A stretch of 51,619 bases of DNA from DATBGS01 sp036557885 (lineage in GTDB: Bacteria > Chloroflexota > Ktedonobacteria > Ktedonobacterales > DATBGS01): NCBI GenBank assembly GCA_036557885.1, contig DATBGS010000120.1, positions 1 to 51,619 on the forward strand, written 5' to 3'. Below, piece by piece: positions 9,507-17,760 of this stretch; the first letter of the stretch is position 1; every line of letters starts with the position of its first letter. A program made the position numbers and the translations under genes. A model generated the notes under the pieces. The model ran no database searches, was not told the origin of the DNA, and saw only the letters and a list, made by a program, of their open reading frames with translations.

Positions 9507-10568
9507 TTATGCCTGCGTTGGGGAGACTCGCACCACAATGGCAGTGACGTTATCCGGCCCACCCGCTTCAATAGCGCGGGCAATCAGGCGTTGCACACTC
9601 TCTTCAGGACCAGAGTGCTCGATGATGGCGCGCATTTCGTCATCCTCCAGCAGCACCCACAGGCCATCTGTGCAGAGCAGAAGCGTGTCACCTTCCTGCA
9701 CCGGCTCGGTGAAGAGGTCAACCTCGACTTCGGACACGCCAAGCGAGCGATAGATCTGGTCGCGCTTCTCGTGTGTGCGGACCTCGGCGGGAGTAATCTC
9801 TCCCCGCTCAACCATCCGCGCAACCAGCGAATGATCGAGCGTAACCTGGCGCAGGTGTCCTTCGTGCAGCACATAGACGCGGCTGTCGCCAATATTGGCG
9901 GCATAGAGCATCTGCTCATGCAGCACAGCGGCAACGCAGGTCGCCCCCATATCGAATTCACTGTTTCCTTGAGCGTGTTCCGTCTCATTTGCCCGATAAA
10001 TCGTTTCGTTTGCTTGTTTGATCGCCTTCCGAAGATTAGAGGGGATGTCGTCCTCGTTATTCTGGTAGTATGCCTCCCTGACATGCCGAATCGTCAGTTC
10101 GCTGGCAACGACACCGTGCTCGTGATCTCCCCAGCCATCAGCCACCACAAAAAGCGCACCCTTCTCTTGCAAAAGCTGGTGTTCCTCCGGCACCACAGCG
10201 ACGAGATTATCTTCATTGCTGGCACGCTTGCGCCCGACATCTGTGCGTTGAGCAACATCTAACCTGAATTGTAGAGCCATTGCGAACTGGTCCTTTCCTG
10301 CCAGCGCGTAGTCGCGCCCGCTACGCTCTCTCCAGTGGCGTGCCCACTGAAGACAGGCCGATTTCACAACATCCACAAAAACATCGTTCCAGAGGTGTAC
10401 TACTCCCAACGTTCCATGTCGCTCTGACGCCTCCCGATAGGCATCAGAGAACACCAATGCCATCTCAGACCCATACTCCTCACGAAAGGCGCGAGGGTAG
10501 GCAAGTAGCAAGAGGCGATAGAGGCGGAGCGAAAAGCCTTGCGTGCCATCCAAGGGAGGTGCAGCCAT
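9507..10568 (-). CDS. PP2C serine/threonine phosphatase fused to an N-terminal permease-prefix domain
   Basis: The 353-residue protein has two parts. Residues about 12-85 (LYRLLLLAYPRAFREEYGSEM, then LFxDxYREA and LWNDVFVDVV) match the permease prefix domain normally found at the N-terminus of ADOP-type permeases that are linked to PadR regulators. Residues about 105-345 form a PPM/PP2C phosphatase with RKRASNEDN, VADGWGDHEHG (in place of the usual DGMGGH), GDSRVYV, LCTDGLW and GGPDNVT. The metal-binding aspartates are therefore kept. It would remove phosphate from Ser/Thr residues of an unknown partner. Its ATG overlaps the padR TAA (TAATG at 10568), so it is coupled to padR. The fusion suggests that phosphatase activity is docked to the adjacent permeases or to PadR. 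Confidence 0.88.
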   Translation of the reverse strand: MAAPPLDGTQGFSLRLYRLLLLAYPRAFREEYGSEMALVFSDAYREASERHGTLGVVHLWNDVFVDVVKSACLQWARHWRERSGRDYALAGKDQFAMALQFRLDVAQRTDVGRKRASNEDNLVAVVPEEHQLLQEKGALFVVADGWGDHEHGVVASELTIRHVREAYYQNNEDDIPSNLRKAIKQANETIYRANETEHAQGNSEFDMGATCVAAVLHEQMLYAANIGDSRVYVLHEGHLRQVTLDHSLVARMVERGEITPAEVRTHEKRDQIYRSLGVSEVEVDLFTEPVQEGDTLLLCTDGLWVLLEDDEMRAIIEHSGPEESVQRLIARAIEAGGPDNVTAIVVRVSPTQA

Positions 10569-10948
10569 TACGCGCCTCCCGATGGGCCAAAGCCAGGAAG
10601 AACCCGCTTGCTCTGTGCAAGATGTACCAGGTCCTCCAGGCGGCGGGCCTCGGCCTGCAAGACGCGCTGACCAAATCCCGTCAGGCGATAGTAACGCCTG
10701 CGCTCTTCACCATGAACGGGCTGGGCGCGAGCCTCAGCTTCAACAATCAGGCCATCCTTAAGCATGCGCTGGATCGAGCCATAGAGTGTCCCAGGCCCCA
10801 TACGCATAGCGCCGCCTGTGCGCGCTTCAACTTCCTGCATAATGGCATAGCCATGCTTCTGGCCGTCAGCGAGGGCCAGAAGGATGTGGAAAACAGGTGG
10901 AGTGAGCGGCAGCAGCGTCTCCGGTTCGCGCTCCTCTTTGTTTGACAT
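10568..10948 (-). CDS. PadR family transcriptional regulator
   Basis: The 126-residue protein has the PadR winged-helix signature: PPVFHILLALADGQKHGYAIMQEVEARTGGAMRMGPGTLYGSIQRMLKDGLI, followed by a RRYYRLTGFGQRVLQAEARRL wing and helix. The ATG at 10948 is chosen because AGGAG lies eight bases upstream; the ATG at 10954 is only two bases from it. It is followed, with a one-base overlap, by the prefix-domain/PP2C gene. It is divergent from the twin permease genes. The nested palindrome at 11004-11037 covers its own -10 box, which implies autorepression. Co-regulation of the permeases is inferred. Confidence 0.92.
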   Translation of the reverse strand: MSNKEEREPETLLPLTPPVFHILLALADGQKHGYAIMQEVEARTGGAMRMGPGTLYGSIQRMLKDGLIVEAEARAQPVHGEERRRYYRLTGFGQRVLQAEARRLEDLVHLAQSKRVLPGFGPSGGA

Positions 10949-11003
10949 ACGCATCTCTCCTGAAAGAGTGGTTAGTACGATCAGGCACTTTTTACGGGCG
11001 ACC

Positions 11004-11037
11004 TATATCACGTTCGGATATATCCATTAATGATATA
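11004..11037. promoter_or_regulatory. Nested palindrome, probable PadR operator
   Basis: TATATCA (11004-11010) is inverted as TGATATA (11031-11037), and inside it GGATATATCC (11016-11025) is a perfect palindrome. Both share the same centre (between 11020 and 11021), and 12 of 17 positions of the half-sites match. The site covers the -10 box and likely start point of padR and lies upstream of the promoter for the permease genes. Confidence 0.65.
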
Positions 11038-11063
11038 ATAGCCGGGAAAAATAAGTTTGTCAA
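11035..11063 (-). promoter_or_regulatory. padR promoter
   Basis: On the minus strand TTGACA (11063-11058) and TATTAT (11040-11035) are 17 bases apart. The -10 box and start point overlap the palindromic operator at 11004-11037. Confidence 0.7.
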
Positions 11064-11098
11064 GGAGCACGAAGTCCAGCATCTTCGCGCTCCTGGTA

Positions 11099-11128
11099 TT
11101 GTCATTGGTTGCCTTCCTCTAGTATAGT
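11099..11128 (+). promoter_or_regulatory. Promoter of the twin permease genes
   Basis: TTGTCA (11099-11104) and TATAGT (11123-11128) are separated by 18 bases, about 38 bases before the first permease start codon. The PadR-type operator lies about 60 bases further upstream. Confidence 0.5.
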
Positions 11129-11166
11129 TTTTGATGTGATCAGCAACACAAGCCACAAAAGAGGCC

Positions 11167-14100
11167 ATGATGACACCCACACAGCGAGCACTGCCAGGTC
11201 GTCTGAGAACGACATTTCTTGCGACTGCTTTCACCCTGGCTCGCTGGCGTTTACGCCAGACCTGGCGCCTGCTGCTCGTGATGGAACTGGGTATTCTGTC
11301 GGTGGTGGTGCTGCTCTGCGCAATGCCGCTTTTTACGCAAGTGGCTTTAACTGCCGGTGTCCGCGCTCCTCTCACTGCCAGCCCGCAAGACGCAGAGATC
11401 GAGTTACAGGCTAATACCTCTGACCTGTCTCATCAGATTCTCGCTCAGGAGAACAGCCTCCTTCGCGGGTTTATGCAGACAGAGCTACGGGCTTACCTGA
11501 GCAGCTATACGCAATTTGTTCTGCAAATGCCTGGCTTTGGTCTGACAACCTCAAATCCCACTGAGCTAGGCGATAAACTGCTCCTGACGGGTGTCTCGAT
11601 AGACCAGGCCAGCACTCACCTGCACGTGCTGCAAGGGCAATTACCGCTTGCATCCAGCTCTGAGATGCAGATTGTGATTACCCAGCTCACTGCCAGTGAT
11701 CTGCAAGTCGCGGTGGGGTCCACCGTGTACCTGCATTTCTCCTTCTTTATCAAGGGAAACCCTGCATACCCCGCCTCTCAGTATGTCGTGCTGCAACTGC
11801 CTCTTCACGTGGTGGGCATCGTTGCCCTTGATGGGAGCGATCCGTTCTGGCACGGCCAGGATTTCGAGCCGGTTCGCTCTGGCTTCTCCAGCACCTACAG
11901 AGCGATTATGTCCAGCGATGCCTTTCTCGCGCTTCTGGATCGGTTCATCGCGCAGTATGGCGGAACGATGCTCCAGTTCGACGCCTTCCCTACGGTCCTC
12001 TGGTATTTTTTCTTGAACGCCACGCAGGTAACGATGAGCAACCTTGATCCCTTGATCACGCATCTGGACAACGCGCAGGTCCAGCTTGACGAGCGGGCAA
12101 TCACGATACCCTATCTCCGCAACCCGCAGCTTATCAGCCCCACCATGCCAGCATTTGGAAATCCTGGCACACTGGCACGCTTCCGTGAACGCATCGCCGT
12201 TGTCCAGATTCCTATCGTGCTCCTGACGCTTCAGATACTCGCGCTGCTCCTTTTGTTTGTCGGCGTCGCTGCTGGTATGTATGCTGATCGCCAGGCCAGT
12301 GCAATGGCCCTGCTGCGCAGTCGGGGCGCCAGCCGCCGCCAGGTCTTCAGCATGCTTGTTGCCCAAACGCTCGTGCCGGGGCTGCTCGCGCTGCTAGCAG
12401 GTCCGGCATTGGCCGTGTTGCTTGTGTATGGGCTGGGGCGTCTGCTGCTTGCACCCGCCGATCAGAGCGCTCTTAACATTCTGACGAATCAGCCAATCCA
12501 GACACTGCTTGAACTACGCTGGTACGCGCTTATCGCGGTAGCCGGAGCCATCATCACCACGACCGTCGCGCTCTGGCTTTCAGCCCGCAAAGATGCCCTG
12601 GCAATCAGGCGCGATCTAGCGCGCGCGAGGCAGCATCCCATCTGGCAGCGTCTGCATCTGGAATGGCTGGCCGCGCTAGTCGCGCTCAGCGGCTACACCA
12701 TAGCACTGTATTTGACGCGCACCGGCGCCATAGACGCACGCACCAACCAGGTGATCTATCTTCCGGTGTCACTCGTCGGGCCGATTTTCTTGCTGATTGC
12801 TGCTGTGCTGCTCTTTCTGCGGCTCTTTCCCTTGCTGCTGCGCTTCTTCGCCAGGCGAACGGCTCGACAACCTTCGGCGCCACCAATGCTGGTGCTGGCA
12901 CAGATGTCGCGCACGCCGCACTATACCCTGCCGATGATACTGCTGCTCGCGCTCTCGATTTCCCTCGCCATGTTCGCGCTTGTCTTCAGCGACTCAGAAG
13001 CGCGGCAAATTGCCAGCGTTGCCGCGCAGCAGGTTGGAGCAGATTTTAGCGGTTCGGTTCCGGTTTCGGTGGGCAGCCATCAAGCGGCAAGTGCTGTTGA
13101 AGATGCCTATCGGGCCATTCCTGGCGTCGCCTCGGTTACGGCTGGCTCTACCGCCGATGGAGTTGCCAGTGAGAGCGGGCAGGCAACCTCAATCCAGGTA
13201 CGGGCGGTAGATACCCGGAACTTTTGGCAGACCGCCATCTGGACCGATCAGGACTCCAGCCAGCCCCTTGCAGAACTGCTGGCAGGCATCTCTACGCCGC
13301 CAAAAGACAGCCAGGGAAAGCCGCTTTTGGTCGTCCCGGCGCTGGCTGATGCAGTTGCCTGGAACGCGCTCCAGTTAGCTCCTGGCGCTCAGTTCGTCGT
13401 GAATCTCAGCGGGAGCTTCAGCATCACCTTTCAAGCTATCGCTGAGGTCGAACATATTCCCACCATCAACGACAGCCTGCAAACCGGCGGAGGCGACGAC
13501 TACATCACCCCTGGCGGCCTTCTGGTGGACTTCAATCTCTATGCCCAGGTGTATGCGCAGGAAGTTCAGCTTGAAAATGTGAGCGGCATGATACATCAGC
13601 CCCCCACCATTAATTACATCTGGCTCCGCACTGAGGACACGCCTTCGGCAGTGGCGAAGGTGCGGGCAATGCTCACGAACAGCCCACTCTCTCTGGATCA
13701 GGTCTTTGACCGCCGGGCGATGCTTGCTCAGATGCAGCGCGACCCGCTCTATCTCGCCATGCGCGGCCTCCTGATCCTGGGGGTAAGCACGACCGCGCTG
13801 CTGGCGCTGATCGGGAGCTTCCTGGCCTCCTGGCTGAACGCGAAGCGTCGGCTGACCAGCTTTGCCCTGCTGCGCGCCCTGGGCAGCACACCGCGCCAGA
13901 TCGCCAGCCTGCTCTCATGGGAGCAGGGCGTTATCTATTGTGTCGCGCTGATGCTTGGCATCCTGTTAGGCACACTCCTTGTGCTCACAACTGTGCCAGC
14001 CTTAGTCTTCACCAACCCGACACCACCCGATACAACCATCAGCAGCACTGAGTTTTTTGTGATTCAGCGTGTCCTGCCGGTACAGATCGGGCTATCGTCT

Positions 14101-14217
14101 TCGTTGGGCATCAGCCTGGCGGTGCTGGTCTTCATCAGTATTGGCGCAATTCTGCTGATGGCGCGCCTGGTTTCCGCACCCGACATCAGCCGGAAATTGC
14201 GGCTCAGCGAGGATTAA
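11167..14217 (+). CDS. FtsX-like ABC transporter permease, duplicated-core type (first copy)
   Basis: The 1016-residue membrane protein contains two FtsX/MacB-like permease units. There is one membrane segment near residues 35-58 and a large extracytoplasmic domain to about 345. A block of membrane helices lies around 348-370, 400-425, 455-475, 498-515, 528-555 and 585-605. A second extracytoplasmic domain follows to about 855, then three more helices. Two coupling-helix motifs are visible: LLRSRGASRRQV (about residue 384) and LLRALGSTPRQI (about 901). These motifs normally touch an ABC ATPase, but none is encoded nearby. GAGG precedes the paired ATGs at 11167/11170. A lipoprotein- or peptide-moving function is plausible but unproven. 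A paralogue follows in the same direction. Confidence 0.88.
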   Translation: MMTPTQRALPGRLRTTFLATAFTLARWRLRQTWRLLLVMELGILSVVVLLCAMPLFTQVALTAGVRAPLTASPQDAEIELQANTSDLSHQILAQENSLLRGFMQTELRAYLSSYTQFVLQMPGFGLTTSNPTELGDKLLLTGVSIDQASTHLHVLQGQLPLASSSEMQIVITQLTASDLQVAVGSTVYLHFSFFIKGNPAYPASQYVVLQLPLHVVGIVALDGSDPFWHGQDFEPVRSGFSSTYRAIMSSDAFLALLDRFIAQYGGTMLQFDAFPTVLWYFFLNATQVTMSNLDPLITHLDNAQVQLDERAITIPYLRNPQLISPTMPAFGNPGTLARFRERIAVVQIPIVLLTLQILALLLLFVGVAAGMYADRQASAMALLRSRGASRRQVFSMLVAQTLVPGLLALLAGPALAVLLVYGLGRLLLAPADQSALNILTNQPIQTLLELRWYALIAVAGAIITTTVALWLSARKDALAIRRDLARARQHPIWQRLHLEWLAALVALSGYTIALYLTRTGAIDARTNQVIYLPVSLVGPIFLLIAAVLLFLRLFPLLLRFFARRTARQPSAPPMLVLAQMSRTPHYTLPMILLLALSISLAMFALVFSDSEARQIASVAAQQVGADFSGSVPVSVGSHQAASAVEDAYRAIPGVASVTAGSTADGVASESGQATSIQVRAVDTRNFWQTAIWTDQDSSQPLAELLAGISTPPKDSQGKPLLVVPALADAVAWNALQLAPGAQFVVNLSGSFSITFQAIAEVEHIPTINDSLQTGGGDDYITPGGLLVDFNLYAQVYAQEVQLENVSGMIHQPPTINYIWLRTEDTPSAVAKVRAMLTNSPLSLDQVFDRRAMLAQMQRDPLYLAMRGLLILGVSTTALLALIGSFLASWLNAKRRLTSFALLRALGSTPRQIASLLSWEQGVIYCVALMLGILLGTLLVLTTVPALVFTNPTPPDTTISSTEFFVIQRVLPVQIGLSSSLGISLAVLVFISIGAILLMARLVSAPDISRKLRLSED

Positions 14218-14569
14218 GCTACTGCTGCCGGAAGAGGTTCCTATGACAGTTTCCAAACAATAGTCACCTATTGCCTGGTTAGTACAATCGCTGGCTCAGC
14301 CAGTGCCCATGACTGGACTCACTATGAACCGAGCAACCATGCTGGCAGAACTGCTCACGGCCTCTATCTCCTGCCGATGCCAAGCGCCGGAGTCGGAGAA
14401 TACTTGTCTTTCCTCTCGCCGCAGGCTGAGCGCTTATCCATTGCTGGACGCTTGCCGAATCTTAGGCAGAGGACGCTCTGATTTTATCCCCTCGGCGCTT
14501 TTGGAGGGGAACCTCGCCACGCCCGGATAACAGTCTACCGCCTGGAGGAGTGAAAAGCAAGGGGGAGAA
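14218..14569 (+). other. Gap between tandem permease genes
   Basis: No gene is recognised here. GGTTAGTACAATC (14277-14289) nearly repeats GGTTAGTACGATC (10970-10982) in the padR leader, differing at one base. A shared regulatory site is possible. AAGGGGGAG lies just before the second permease ATG. Confidence 0.4.
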
Positions 14570-17500
14570 ATGGCTCTACCTGACAGCAGATGGCAACAAA
14601 CTGAGAAACCGATTCCAACACCTGTCACGCAGGCGCTCTCAAAATACAGGAGATGGAGGGTTCAGCCTTCCTTTATCACGCTGGCCCTTTGGGGCGTACG
14701 CCAGAACTGGCGGATGCTGCTTGCCACCTGGGCAGGCATCCTGGCAGCAGTGGTCATTGTCTCTGCCGCGCCGCTATTCTCGCAGATCGCTTTAACAGCC
14801 GGACTGCATAACGTTCTCTCAGCCTCGCCCGAATCCGCACAGGTGCAGCTTTCGATTTCGACTAATGGCCTCTCAACGACAATCGCCGCTGATGATCAGG
14901 CGCAGCTCCTTGCTCTGATGCGCGCCAGGTTGGGGAACTATCTGAGCGCTCAATCACAGTTCACCATGCAAACAGATGGGCTGACGCTGACGCCTTCCAC
15001 CTCGCTGGCACAAGGCAGCGAGTTAGTCCTGATTGGCGACTTCATGCCGCAAGCCGCACCACATCTCACATTAATCAATGGGCGGCTGCCCTCGGAATCA
15101 GGCAGCACGCTTGAGGTCGCGTTGACACAGGCTACCGCTGATGCTCTGCATGTTACTATTGACTCCACTCTGATCCTTTCTGTTCCGCTCACCATCCCCA
15201 ATGGGACGGGTGCAAGCGGGCAACCTCTCGCTGCGCAGTTGCCACTACATATTGTTGGCATCATTCAGCCTGTTGATACAGAGAGCTACTGGCATGGGAA
15301 CACGTTCCAGCCAACTCTGGAGGGGCATTTCCCTCGCTACTCCAGCCTGATGTCCACCGCAAATTTTCTCGAAACCCTGACCCAGATTGCCCGGCAGTAC
15401 GGCGGCAACGAGGTCATCATGCAAGAGCCACCAACCATCCTCTGGTATTTTTCACTCGCCATCTCACAGATAACGAACGAAAATCTGGATGATCTCATCT
15501 CGCGCCTCGGCTCAACGGAGATAGAGATAGGAGACAACTTTAGCGCGGCTCAGTATCTCAACCATGTTCAGCTTACTGGCGCGGTTATGCAAACGAGCGA
15601 TACTCCGAGCACGTTGCAGCAGTTTAGGGATAGGAGAGATGTGGTACAGATTCCCATTGCCGTCCTGACCATCCAAATTCTGGCATTAATCCTCTTCTTT
15701 ATCAGTCTGGCTGCCAGTCTTTTTGTCGAGCGTCAGCGTGAAGCCATCGCCTTGCTGCGCAGTCGGGGAGCCAGCCGCCGACAGGTTATTGCCTCCTTCA
15801 TTATTCAAAGTACGGGCATTGGCCTGCTCTCTCTGGTCATTGGGCCGCTGCTCGCGGTAGTTGTTGCGCAACTGCTAAGCAGCCTGGTCTTAAGCGCCCA
15901 GGATCAGAGCGCGCTCACCATTGCCACAGGTGAAACCATGCGGACTGTGCTGGGAGTGGGGTGGTATGCTGCTGCGGGCGCAGTTGGAGCCATCATCACG
16001 CTGCTGGTGGTCATGAGCAGCGCAACCAGGCAAAACGTGCTTGCCATCCGACAAGAAGCCACCCGCTCAGCGGGGCGACCGCTCTGGCAGCGTCTACAAC
16101 TGGACCTCGTGGCCGCTGTCTTTGCCCTCGTTGGCTATGTGGCCTCAAACTATATCATCAACACGGGACTTCTTGATGCCCGCACGAATCAACTCATCAC
16201 AATGCCTCTGGAACTTGTTGGGCCACTCTTCCTGCTGCTTGCCGCAGTGCTGCTCTTCTTGCGGGTCTTTCCCCTGCTGCTGCGTTTTCTTTCCAGACGT
16301 GCTTTGCGCTGGCCTGGCGCCCCGCCGATGCTGGCTCTGACTCAGATAGCCCGCGCACCAAACCAATCGGTACGCATGATTCTCCTGCTTTCCCTGGCGG
16401 TAGCCTTCGCCCTCTTTACGCTTGTCTTTAGAGCGTCAGAATATCAGCAGATTGCCAACGTTGCCGCTCAGCAGGTTGGCGCCGACTTTGGCGGAAACCT
16501 CCAGCAGGAGACAGGGGATCTTCCGTCGGCAGTGCAGTGGGAGCAGACCTACAAACGCATCCCTGGCGTCCTAGCCAGCACGGTCGGCTATGAATACCAG
16601 ACTACCAGCGATGCGTTGCCAACTCTCCATATACAAGTGATGGCCGTAGATACGCGCACCGTTGCCCAGACGTTCATATGGACGAACCAGGATGCTCTGC
16701 GGCCAATTACTGACGCGCTCGCTGCTACGGAAAACGTCCAACCGGTCAACGGCGTGCCCGCGCTCCCGGCTATTGTTGATGCTGTTGCCTGGAATGCGCT
16801 GCAACTCTCGGTTGGGACACCCTTCTCCCTTGGCGGCCTCTCCTTCATTGCCCTGACTGAGGTCCAACATCTGCCTACCGTGAATGATAGTCTTGAGACA
16901 AGCGGGGCTGATGAATATACGGTTCCTGGCGGCGTGCTGGTTGACTTGACCATTTTCTCTGAAGTGCAGCGGCAAGTTCAGCCAACAACAGCACTGTACG
17001 CGCCTGATTATATTTGGCTGCGCACCAGCGACGCTTCGACAACTCTTGCCAGCGTGCGTGCCGCCCTCAGCGCCGGGCCTTTGCAACTGAGCAATTTGAG
17101 CGACCGCCGGGCCATGATTGAGCAAATGCAGCAAGACCCACTCTATATCTCGCTGAGCGGTGTGCTGTTACTTGGCACGATTACCACCATCCTCCTGGCA
17201 CTGGTTGGGAGCCTCCTCACGTCCTGGCTCAATGCGCGCAGCCGCCTGACCAGCTTTGCCGTGCTGCGCGCATTAGGAAGCACTCCCCGCCAGATTGCTG
17301 GGGTACTTTCCTGGGAGCAGGGCATCGTTTATACTGTCGCTATCGCGCTGGGCCTCATTTTTGGGGCGGCGCTTGTCCTTACACTCGCGCCCAGATTGAT
17401 CTTTACTACTCCCCCCACCGGGAGCACTATCGGCAGCGGCGAATTTTATGTCATCCAGCATCTCTTGCCGATTCAGATCGTTGTACCATCAACACTGAAT

Positions 17501-17608
17501 ATCGCTTTCGCCATACTGGTCATCATCTGCACCATTGCGCTTGTCATGATGGCACGCATCGTTTCGAAACCATCCATCAGCATGACCTTGCAGTTGAATG
17601 AGGACTAG
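14570..17608 (+). CDS. FtsX-like ABC transporter permease, duplicated-core type (second copy)
   Basis: The 1012-residue paralogue of the preceding gene has the same architecture: one N-terminal membrane segment, two large extracytoplasmic domains and two sets of FtsX-type helices. The coupling motifs are LLRSRGASRRQV and VLRALGSTPRQI. Long stretches can be aligned by eye with the first copy (for example the VAAQQVGADF and DRRAMIEQMQQDPLY regions), and the two end almost identically (KLRLSED versus TLQLNED). AGGGGGAGAA directly before ATG 14570 is a strong ribosome site. The pair probably forms a heterodimer or two parallel transporters. No ATPase gene is adjacent, so it must borrow one or act without. 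Confidence 0.88.
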   Translation: MALPDSRWQQTEKPIPTPVTQALSKYRRWRVQPSFITLALWGVRQNWRMLLATWAGILAAVVIVSAAPLFSQIALTAGLHNVLSASPESAQVQLSISTNGLSTTIAADDQAQLLALMRARLGNYLSAQSQFTMQTDGLTLTPSTSLAQGSELVLIGDFMPQAAPHLTLINGRLPSESGSTLEVALTQATADALHVTIDSTLILSVPLTIPNGTGASGQPLAAQLPLHIVGIIQPVDTESYWHGNTFQPTLEGHFPRYSSLMSTANFLETLTQIARQYGGNEVIMQEPPTILWYFSLAISQITNENLDDLISRLGSTEIEIGDNFSAAQYLNHVQLTGAVMQTSDTPSTLQQFRDRRDVVQIPIAVLTIQILALILFFISLAASLFVERQREAIALLRSRGASRRQVIASFIIQSTGIGLLSLVIGPLLAVVVAQLLSSLVLSAQDQSALTIATGETMRTVLGVGWYAAAGAVGAIITLLVVMSSATRQNVLAIRQEATRSAGRPLWQRLQLDLVAAVFALVGYVASNYIINTGLLDARTNQLITMPLELVGPLFLLLAAVLLFLRVFPLLLRFLSRRALRWPGAPPMLALTQIARAPNQSVRMILLLSLAVAFALFTLVFRASEYQQIANVAAQQVGADFGGNLQQETGDLPSAVQWEQTYKRIPGVLASTVGYEYQTTSDALPTLHIQVMAVDTRTVAQTFIWTNQDALRPITDALAATENVQPVNGVPALPAIVDAVAWNALQLSVGTPFSLGGLSFIALTEVQHLPTVNDSLETSGADEYTVPGGVLVDLTIFSEVQRQVQPTTALYAPDYIWLRTSDASTTLASVRAALSAGPLQLSNLSDRRAMIEQMQQDPLYISLSGVLLLGTITTILLALVGSLLTSWLNARSRLTSFAVLRALGSTPRQIAGVLSWEQGIVYTVAIALGLIFGAALVLTLAPRLIFTTPPTGSTIGSGEFYVIQHLLPIQIVVPSTLNIAFAILVIICTIALVMMARIVSKPSISMTLQLNED

Positions 17609-17639
17609 CAACAGGGAATCAGCTATGCTTGAATCATAG

Positions 17640-17760
17640 ATAATGTCAGTGACCCCATCGCTAAAGCGAGGGGCTTGTGTCCAGACTCCACCGCAATTCC
17701 GCGTACCTGGAGAGGCGCGCGACTTTGGCTTCACGGTCTGACACATCGGGGCGTACCGAC
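17640..17760 (-). ncRNA. Probable omega RNA scaffold overlapping the tnpB 3' end
   Basis: TnpB proteins of this family use an RNA made from the 3' end of tnpB and the right end of the element. Here the right-end hairpin overlaps the stop codon. The guide would be the flank just past the right end, around 17630-17648. Limits are approximate and presence is inferred from family knowledge. Confidence 0.4.

Noticed and set aside
9513..10262. A 265-codon plus-strand frame opposite the PP2C gene
   Set aside because: It is antisense to all PP2C motifs and has no protein signature.
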